DNA of 40,331 bases from Beroe ovata (Eukaryota; Ctenophora; Nuda; Beroida; Beroidae), in assembly GCA_946803715.1 (NCBI GenBank), contig CAMPET010000410.1, positions 1-40,331 on the forward strand. Direction: 5' to 3'. The position numbers and the translations under genes were made by a program. This document shows positions 32,055 to 40,331 of the stretch, piece after piece. A model generated the notes under the pieces. The model saw only the letters and a list, made by a program, of their open reading frames with translations, was not told where the DNA came from and did no database searches. The first letter of the stretch is position 1, and each line of letters begins with the position of its first letter.

Positions 32055-35000
32055 ATGATTGAGCTATCATACGAGGTCGTGGAGACGGGAGCAGTTACCA
32101 AGGTGGAAATCCACAACATGACCTTTCTCTTCCATCATGTAAGAGTACTATCGGAATCAAGAGAGGGAATGTCCTCCAAAATGGTGTGATCAGGAATATC
32201 GTACTTAACACAAAATTATGAATTTCCAACCATATGTTTTCTAAATCCTGTCACACTGCGTTACGTGTTCCACTATACACAGGTAACGCATGCACATGTG
32301 CTCAACCTGAAGCACATGCATCTCAAACTGTCACATATAATGCGCCTGTTGTATCACGTGACATGATAATGCGACGTTTTCGTATCACTATCTCGTGTAC
32401 TTAATTATAATTACCTGTCATTAACATATCAGTGATTAAATATCAGTGGAACCTAGCACTACATGACATGATGTGTTACCCTGTAACTATACCGTCTAAG
32501 AAGTTGAACCTTGATTAACATGACTTAACACAGAGAATAAAGATATAGAATCGCCACGTTTTATCCCTGGAAAGAAAGAGATACTGGGGAAATATCGATT
32601 ACTGATGTCTATTTCAACCCTCTCACAGGACCTAGCTAATATCAACCCGGAGGCCGTGGAATCGAGAAGAGGAAAAGATCAAGACGCGTCTCTGCTGACG
32701 GCTGTCGTCACTGCTTCTTCTTCCTCCACGGACACTCATGACAACGAGGTAATCAGCTTATTATATGTCACGGGTATCATGGGAATATAGATGTGTGATA
32801 ATCAGAGAGAGAGAGGTTCTGGAACAGTTCTTTTATTTCCATAGTGTTTTGAAGTAGTTTGATCTTCTCTTCACGTTTTACGTCTTGTAGGTATCATAGG
32901 TTCAGGTACTTTTAAATCGTCCAACAAATCATTCAGAAGGGGGCTCAAGGGTTGATTCCCTTGATTCCCTATTCAAACTACTGACAGTGACTCGTCATTC
33001 TCAAAATATCAGACTCCCTCACGAGAAACTGCATCATGAATCCTGAATTCCTGACACCTGACCTCATACCACTGCACTACAGTGACAAACTGCATTGGAC
33101 ATGTCACCCAGTCGGAACCTGGCTAATGAAAGTAATTGTTTCCAACTATCATAATATTTCCTGCGCAATCTGCAGCTGTACTTTGTACAAAGGTAATTTG
33201 AGTTAGTTACACAGACTGTCAACAGCTTACATCATACCTCGTGATATGACAGATATCAGCACTAAGATGTCTGACTGACGTCTTACAGCAACATAACCTA
33301 ACAACAACAATAACAGCAACACACTATAGCAACATAAAAACCGGGCGGGGAGAGAGAATTTATTTAAACTATTATTCAACGCACTACACGGTGTTGTTGT
33401 TAGTGTAGGTATTTGTTGTTGTTTACCGAGATTTTATATAGTTTCCCATCTCGTAGGAGAATTGTAGCTAATATACGTGTGTGGGATGTAGAAGAGTAGT
33501 ACTCTCCCTCTAGCTGCAATCTCATTGAGTCGCTGACGTGCCTATGTAGTGTCAGTGTTTGAGTGTCAGTGTTTGAGTGTCAGTGTTTGTGTGTCAGATC
33601 GTTCCTAGACATGGTCTACTTTTAGCCGCACACGTTGTTGATGATGTCAAGTTCCTATCGCACTTCATACATCCACACTTCATACCAACACTTCATACAA
33701 CATGTTGATGTGTTGCTTGCCGTGTTGTGTCACTGTCTATAGCCGATTGACTTTCATAGACGATATGCGATCGCCCGTATCTAGCTGATTAAGTCCGGGA
33801 TTTAGAATTCTATTTTCGTTTGGTTAAGATAGGATGCTCATTGCTCCCATTGAGAATCATACCGAAGTTACCCATGTGACCGCAAGAACGAGTAGCAGGT
33901 ACAATAGGAAATGCATCACGGCCGGCCGTGAGCTATGATTAGAGAAAGTGGAATCCTGAAAAAGTTCAAACAGCATTTCCTACCACCTCAAGAGGTACAG
34001 ATCGTATTATGACAAGTGGTAACTGGTCACACCAACCATGCCAGGCAGCTTACCAATGGAAGTACAACCAATTTCAACTGTTAATCAAAAACATCGTGAA
34101 CACATCATTCCAAACACTACACTTCGCCAACCACATCATCCCACTATCACACCACGTGTTCATACCATTACCACGTGTTCATACCATCACACCACGTGAC
34201 GGTATCATCACGTGTTCATACCACGTGACGTCATCATCACGTGTTCATACCACGTGACGTCATCATCACGTGTTCAGACGGAGGGGAGTGACCAGCTCTC
34301 AGAGTCCCTGGAGGACATCGCAGGGGAGGGGGATATAGAAGGGTACAAGAGGAAAATACAGAGACTAGAGAAGTTGATACAGGTAGAACCACCTGCTGAT
34401 CCTTGGATCATCCTTCGCGAGATTGATGACTGAGGATGTTCGAACTATAGAAAACGCGAAATTCACATTTGTTCGAATGTTTTCAAGGCTAAGGAAAACA
34501 GCATAAAGACATTCATCAGCAAAACGGACAGCCTGACCTCAGAGTTATTCAGCATGAAGGGCATGTACCATGAGAAAGAGATTGAATCCAGGTATCTGGC
34601 ATTTCAGGAGAATCTATGTTACCATGGAAACCTGCCATAGTGGTGTTTTTGTACCGTTGATTCAATTTCATCTGAAATCAACATTCTGGGTCCGAAATTT
34701 ATTCATATGATCGACAAGTTGATAAATTGAAGTCTTACATATGTATCCAACCCGATATAAATTAATGTCAAAAGGTCGCTCGACGAGTCCCTACAAGTTA
34801 TGATGGAGCGATGCGAAGAAAAAACCAAGAAAGTGCAAGAACACGAAGAAGCAAATGCATCTCTTCAAGATAGGAACACCGTAAGTCGATCACAAAATCA
34901 CTTACATCACTCACAAATTCACGCCACAAGTTGTGTCTCGTATCCCGAATCCCAATTCGAACAGACTGAGTCACAGACTCCCACTATGCTGGCATAATTG

Positions 35001-38000
35001 TCAACATTCGCCTGACTGCATTCTCCTGCCATAGCAAAAGCTTGACAATAATGGCTCTTCATATATATCAGGTACTTGACGCTGAGTTGGAGACAATGAG
35101 GAGACAAGTGAGGGATTTGGAGAGTGAGGTGATGGATTATCAGAGCTTGAATAATGAGAATAACGACGCATACAGATCCCAGGTACAGCTACATGTGCTG
35201 ATTCCCGCTGCAAAGTTATTACCAGGATATTGAGAATTCTGTTTGACAAGTGTTTGCAATTGGTTTCAACTGTTTACTAGAAGCAGTTGCTAAGGAAACG
35301 GGAAGAGGAGATAGTGGAAATGAGGAAGGAGTACGAAGAGAGAATAGAGAGAGCAACGGAGTCCACGGCAACCATACGAAAACACGTTAGTGCAGTCAAA
35401 TCTCCATAAGCATAGCAAGGAAAAGGCCAAAATTCGCTCCAAGATCATCCATACGTGACGCCCAGTTTATCACCGTAGGCAGAAAAGGTTGAGGCACAAA
35501 ACAGAGAAGTTCACGAAGAGGTCAGCAAATTGAAAGAGAAGTTAGAGAAAGAAAAGGATAGTCATTTCAGTGCAGTTCAGGCTATCGAACGAGAAAAGTA
35601 TGGGACAATGGACCGCCTCCGAAAATTCCAAGATTCAAAATTCCATAAACACTTTCACATGGTTCCAACCACTTGCAACAGCTCTTCCATTGATACCATT
35701 CTCTAATTGGTTGCTCAACTCATCCTAGGGACAGCCTGATAGGGAGATTATCAAACGGAGAGATAAAATTGAAGAAAGCGAAGGAAGAGTGTATGAACTC
35801 CACACAGACTATAGCTAGTCTAGAACACGACCTCAAAGAACTGCAATCAAAGTTCAACGGGTAATTTGTGAACCGAGAAAATTCTAGCATTTTGTTGAAT
35901 ATTATTCAGCAGTAATTAGACTATTCTGAGAAGGGGAAAGAATCTAGATATTACATAACAATTAACAGTTGTACTTATAATCGGAGAAAACTTATAATAA
36001 ACAACTGCGTTTATATAGGTTGAGTAGCGAAAACTCCAAGTTAAAGAATGAACACAAGGAACAAGAACTAAAGATGGACAGTCTGACGAAAGAAAATACC
36101 TCTCTAAAGGAAGACATCAAGGAACTAAAGAATGATCGGGAGAGTTTTGTCCAGCAGCGAGTACTTCATAACCGGAAAGTTGTGAGTTTGCAAGCTGAGC
36201 TGGAGGAAGCGAAGGATAACGCACTCAAATCTGCTATCAGCGTCGAGGTACGGAATGAAATGAACCGCAGGGCTCCCGAATATTGAATGATTCTCTGAAC
36301 CAAATATCAAAACGAACATTGAGAAAACCCACTTGGACAGACTGTAAGTATAACAGGGTAATGGAGCATATCGTAAAGAGACCTAAGAGTTAAGTTAAGA
36401 GTTTAAGCTAAGAGTTTTAGTTAATAAGTTAAGAGTTTAAGTTAAGAGTTTGAGTTAAGATCCGTCTCTCCCCAGGACCTGAAGAGACAATGTCAGCAGT
36501 ACGCATCAGACCTGAACCATGCCAACTCCCAAGCAAGTGAGCTAGCTCAACAGAAAGTGGAGGAGGAGCAAGAGCTGGAACGGAAGTGGAAAGTCCGGCT
36601 CAGTGATGTCAATGAGGAGGTCAGGAAATTGAAATCCAGGTTAGTACCTCTCAATTAATACGGAAATTGAAGAGATCTAGATGTCAGGTAAAAGGTTTCA
36701 AACTGGGTGGTTGGTTCCTGTCATTGTTAACCGAGAGTTTTAAAAAAATACATATCAGTGCCCACAAAGATATTTTTCACAGAAGTTGCGCCCCAATAGG
36801 CCAATTACAGTTGAAAATTCTTCCCCAATGAATCTGGTGACAGCTGTAATGATTCGTGTTGCAGTTGATGAAATGCTTGATTAACACATTGCTTACTATT
36901 ACATTTACAGTGTCTCTCTTGAAAAACAACACATATCATATTCTAAGTATTCGAATAGCATCACCAACCAAGTCATCATAACATGAGTTATGTGCAACAG
37001 TGCTAACAGGCCGCTTCATCAATGCCATATTTTGTTCGAGTTGTTTTCTGGCAGAAGAATATGCCCACACAGCGAATTCTTTTCCGTTCCTGGGCATTCT
37101 AGCCACGGTTTCCTCACACTTTCCAGTGGCATTTAAACTCGACTGCATTCGTTTAAATATATGCTTTCAATGAGAAGCTTAGGAGAACATTTCGTCACTT
37201 CAGCTTGGTGTAGTTTTGTATGTGTGTGTGCGTGTGTGTGTGTGTGTTTGTGTGTGAGTCAGAGAAACTGTAGAAGTGAAGCTTCGCGTGAGTGTAGGAG
37301 TATGTCAACACATTCCCTCAGATCTAGTTATAAACCAGCCTCAATACAGGAAACCTCTTAACCTGTTTGTGTGTTTGTGTGTGTGTGTGTGCGTGCGTGT
37401 ATGTGTTTATGTGGGTGCGTGGGTGTGAGTGTGGTATTCAAGCCTCTCCTTGCCCGTCACTCTTCGCTTTGAGCTTTACATAGTCTTAGATCACATAATT
37501 TAGATATTAGTGTACGCCTTCTCTTTCTATCACACACACGCACTCCATAGCCTCAGTCCTATCTCCGTTCATTGATCCAGTCGACATGTCGTTTAATCCC
37601 ATACCGGTTGCTGAAGTTGAACTCGAGAACTTTGATGGGTATGTAATATTTTATGTGTGTGTGTGTGTGTGTGTGTGTTTTTATGTTTTCACACCCCCAT
37701 GACATACCTATCTTTGCACACAAGACACGACGTATGTTCAACATTTTTTGGTATTTCCGTCGATCATTTGTTGCAAACGAGAGGTCAGTACACCTGAACT
37801 GGCCCCCAAAAGTATGGACCCCACTTCACACCATTTCCCAACTCAAACAATTCTGCCAGTTTTGGGACTAACTGAACCCCAATCAGCCAATCATATATCT
37901 GCATGACTATCGACAATTCAGATCTCCCCCGCTCGCAGGTTGACAATATCGGAGAAGACGAGGAGCGATCAATGCGCCCAACTTGAGCACACGGGATACG

Positions 38001-40317
38001 AGCTTGGACAGACGAAGAGGAACCTGAACTCTCTTGAGAAGAAGTACCAAGTGACCGAGGCTATGCTCACCGAGCAGAATGCTGTGGAGCAGGAAAACAG
38101 TCACAAGATCGACACTATGAAAAGGTTAGCTGAGGAGAGAGAAAGGGGAGTATGGATATTTCTGTTGAGCATATCTACTAAGGACGCCCGCAACAAACTC
38201 CAATTGTTCCCCTATGGCTAGCAAGTCACGAGGATTTGAGCATGCCCCGCCCCCTCTTCGCTGTTAAAAATCGTTTATCGGCATACCCAATTACATCGTT
38301 ACACCGACGTCCGACCTATACTCTTCATATTTCAGGAGGATGGCCGACTATGCGTCGCAGATCTCCGATCTAAAAGCTGAGAAGGAGGATGACCTGAAAG
38401 CACAGAAGGACCTGAGGAACAAGATATCGATGTTGGAGGATACGGTGGAGGAGTATGAGCACGAGAAGGAGACATCAGAGAGAAGGACCCAGGAGGTACA
38501 TATCTGAAAAGAGATTGGATTTTCAATCAATTCCCATTGAGATATCAATTAGCCTGATAATACCTCCAGATTCGGAATCCACGGCATTTCAATCACTTGT
38601 TTTTCCAGATGACACGACAAATCAGCAAGTTACAAGAGCAGCTGGACACTGCTGGGATCACCATCAGTGACCTTAATGCTGCGGTTGAGGCAGCTAACGC
38701 AAGATCGGACAAGTCGCACAAGGACCTCATACTAGCCATGGAAAAGGTGAGTCACACTGTGTTAGACTGGGCGTGACACTCTGAGAAAAGGGTGTGACAC
38801 GTGGCATGACGCTACCGATGTGACATGGGTGTAGCATTGTCAGTCATCAGGCAGTGCAAGTTGAATGTTTCTGCTGACATCAGGCACATTCTTCTTGTAC
38901 TGCCAGACTCAGATATATCCAGACACGATGCATCACAAGTTGAATGATGTGTCCAGACTCTGATATATCCAGACACGATGCATCACAAGTTGAATGATGT
39001 GTCCAGACTCTAGACAATGACACGATGCATCACAAGCTGAATGTTTCTGATGTGTCCAGACAATGACACATTGCATCACAAGTTGAATGATGTTTCTGAT
39101 GTGTCCAAACAATGCCACATTGCATCACGGAGCTTATTTTCACAGCATGCTGCAGCACTGACTGAGAAAGATGATGAGATTGAGACGGTGAAGAAAACAT
39201 GCCGTGGTACAATATACCTGCTCAAGGGACAGATAGAAAACTCAGATATGGAAGCTGCTAGAATGGTAACAAACGTACAATAGCAATGCAAAAAGAGGCA
39301 GGGGAGGGATGCTTGATATCTATCAGGTCGAATAGTTTTAACAGTAAAGCTTACCTACGTTTCTAAGTTCCTAAACCTCTACAGAACCTGGTGAACAAGG
39401 ACCTGGGACAGGAGATTATCCTACTGCAGGGCGATCTGGACGAGGCAGAGGCAACTATCAGGGAGCTCAATAACGAGATCCCCCGACAACAAGATATCCT
39501 CGAACAGGTGACGGTTTGGAGATGGCGTCAAACTATCTATTGCAGTATATTGATAACGATCAACATTCGAAACCACTCTAACTAACCACTCGAAATCACT
39601 CGAAATCACATCAACCAATATCCCCAGCTGAACATGACTATACAAGAGTCGGGTACCCGTATCGAGGCTCTACAGGAAGCATTGGTCCGGGCAGATATGA
39701 AGTCCACACAGCTGGAAGATAGAAATGAGGAGCTCGAGGAACAGTTCAAACAGGTGAGATAATGATATACAATGTACAATACGAGGGAATAAAAGTGTAC
39801 AATACGAGGGGAGAACAGGGCTTCCAAAAAACTCTTCCGATTTCATCTGACATTTCGAGATGGGGACAAATTTTGATTGCTTTGGCAACAGCGTGCCAAC
39901 TCTACTTTCCTCTCTCATCCCCTGCTGCCCCGATAGAGCGAGATGCAGCGCCGTCTGACAGAACAAGACAACATCGACCTACACAACAAGATAACAGAGC
40001 AGCACGCCAAAGCTCAGTCCCTCCTCGATACCCTAGCAAAAGTAGAGGGACGACTTGATCAGCAGTCTGAGAAGTTCGAACTCATGGAAACGGAGAAATC
40101 GGAGTGGGAGGTGGAGAAGAGGAAAATGAAGGAAATTGTGAGTTTTGTGATATAAAACCTCCCAAAATGAAGATGTGATGAATTCTCACTCAAATTCGAA
40201 CTGCGAAAATAACTCAAAACATCTCAGATTGGTAGCTTGGAGTCCGATAACCAACTTCTTGAGGAAACCAAGATCAGTCTAGAGAACACCGAGACCAAAC
40301 TCAGGAACAGAATACGG
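32055..40317 (+). CDS. Long coiled-coil protein, 5' part of gene, open at right edge
   Basis: Eighteen or more exons join in phase: 32055-32138, 32629-32748, 34278-34382, 34488-34591, 34775-34880, 35072-35182, 35281-35385, 35479-35597, 35729-35860, 36019-36247, 36476-36639, 37939-38124, 38336-38495, 38609-38746, 39146-39265, 39385-39507, 39628-39753, 39937-40137, 40228-40317, at least 841 residues. The N-terminus (MIELSYEVVETGAVTKVEIH) is globular-looking, followed by a Ser/Thr-rich segment (TAVVTASSSSTDTHDNE). From about residue 85 onward nearly everything is Lys/Glu/Gln/Leu-rich heptad-like helix (KRKIQRLEKLIQ, LEKKYQVTEAML, LEDRNEELEEQFKQ). No motor, kinase or CH domain is seen. Such proteins are usually structural at centrosome, basal body, Golgi or cytoskeleton; I cannot name the family. 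Exon 1 is 490 bases from exon 2; an ATG at 32605 is an alternative start. Confidence 0.85.
33549..33599. repeat. Tandem repeat, 14-bp GTGTCAGTGTTTGA unit
   Basis: About three and a half copies inside intron 2 of the coiled-coil gene. The rest of this 1.5-kb intron (32749-34277) shows no further exon that I can support. Confidence 0.85.
34150..34277. repeat. Tandem repeat rich in CACGTG and TGACGTCA, abutting an exon
   Basis: Four to five copies of a unit of 21-30 bp containing CACGTG E-box palindromes and, in two copies, CACGTGACGTCATCATCACG with a CRE-like TGACGTCA. The last copy provides the acceptor GTGTTCAG of exon 3 of the coiled-coil gene. Confidence 0.85.
36372..36462. repeat. Tandem repeat of TTAAGAGTT units
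   Basis: Variable TTAAGAG/TTTAAG units fill the end of the intron up to the pyrimidine tract of the next exon. Confidence 0.8.
37217..37430. repeat. Two TG microsatellites
   Basis: Runs of TG at 37217-37256 and 37366-37430, with a third at 37653-37680, all inside the large intron 36640-37938. Confidence 0.85.
37586..37638 (+). CDS. Possible alternative first exon of the coiled-coil gene
   Basis: ATG followed by MSFNPIPVAEVELENFDG and a strong GG/GTATGT donor in phase 2, exactly the phase needed to join the exon at 37939. It cannot be a cassette exon because its upstream bases have an in-frame stop when joined from 36639. It would make a shorter protein starting in the middle of the coiled coil. 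Confidence 0.5.
38889..39128. repeat. Tandem repeat, roughly 50-60 bp unit
   Basis: About four copies of CACGATGCATCACAAGTTGA plus GATGTGTCCAGAC, ending just before the exon at 39146. The first two copies are nearly identical; the later ones carry TTTCTGATG insertions. Confidence 0.88.
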
Positions 40318-40331
40318 GTGAGAAGTGATAA

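Overview
This is animal-type nuclear DNA: intron-rich genes with GT-AG introns of mostly 90-300 bases, many simple repeats, and clusters of small GC-rich inverted-repeat transposons. The gene families recognised (USP16/45 deubiquitinase, reticulocalbin, MFI/C11orf65, FAM149B1, a DTL-like WD40 exon) point to a metazoan. Compact introns and about 1% difference between overlapping alleles fit a highly heterozygous marine invertebrate, possibly a sponge, but the sequence does not prove the clade. All exon models below come from reading splice sites and codon phase by eye. Models in which every junction keeps phase are marked as strong. || Layout. 45-604 (-): two phase-matched exons of an unknown gene. 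2915-4636 (+): last exon of a USP16/45-type deubiquitinase. 5466-7414 (+): complete eight-exon reticulocalbin-like Ca-binding ER protein ending HDEL. 9134-11042 (-): complete six-exon protein with a long Ser/Thr/Lys-rich tail and a GST-like fold. 13.5-14.1 kb: two isolated candidate exons. 14725-16575 (-): complete six-exon MFI/C11orf65 homolog with an IQ motif. 18.7-19.9 kb: nested miniature transposons. 21327-22082 (-): last two exons of an unknown gene. 22554-23821 (+): a protein joining a transposon-type module to about seven C2H2 fingers. 24159-27054 (-): FAM149B1 homolog interrupted by a scaffold gap. 27892-27967 (-): lone DTL-like exon. 28.7-29.2 kb: decayed satellite. 30.0-30.75 kb: second cluster of miniature transposons. 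32055 to the right edge (+): a long coiled-coil gene, at least 841 residues and open at its 3' end. || Assembly. Isolated N bases at 2204, 8039, 12278 and 19639 mark contig joins, and sequence is duplicated around each. The duplications begin and end exactly at contig ends for the first three joins, so they look like unmerged alleles rather than biological duplications. The reticulocalbin 3' exons and the GST-like last exon are thus present twice by artefact, and 2205-12277 may be wrongly placed between two contigs that really overlap. || Most interesting biology: two related families of GC-core miniature transposons with 8-bp (one 9-bp) target duplications, one insertion polymorphic between the two alleles; the C2H2 protein with its captured module; and an alternative first exon inside the coiled-coil gene. 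Several genes (MFI, FAM149B1, perhaps the coiled-coil protein) are linked to mitochondria, cilia or centrosomes in other animals, but nothing shows they are co-regulated.
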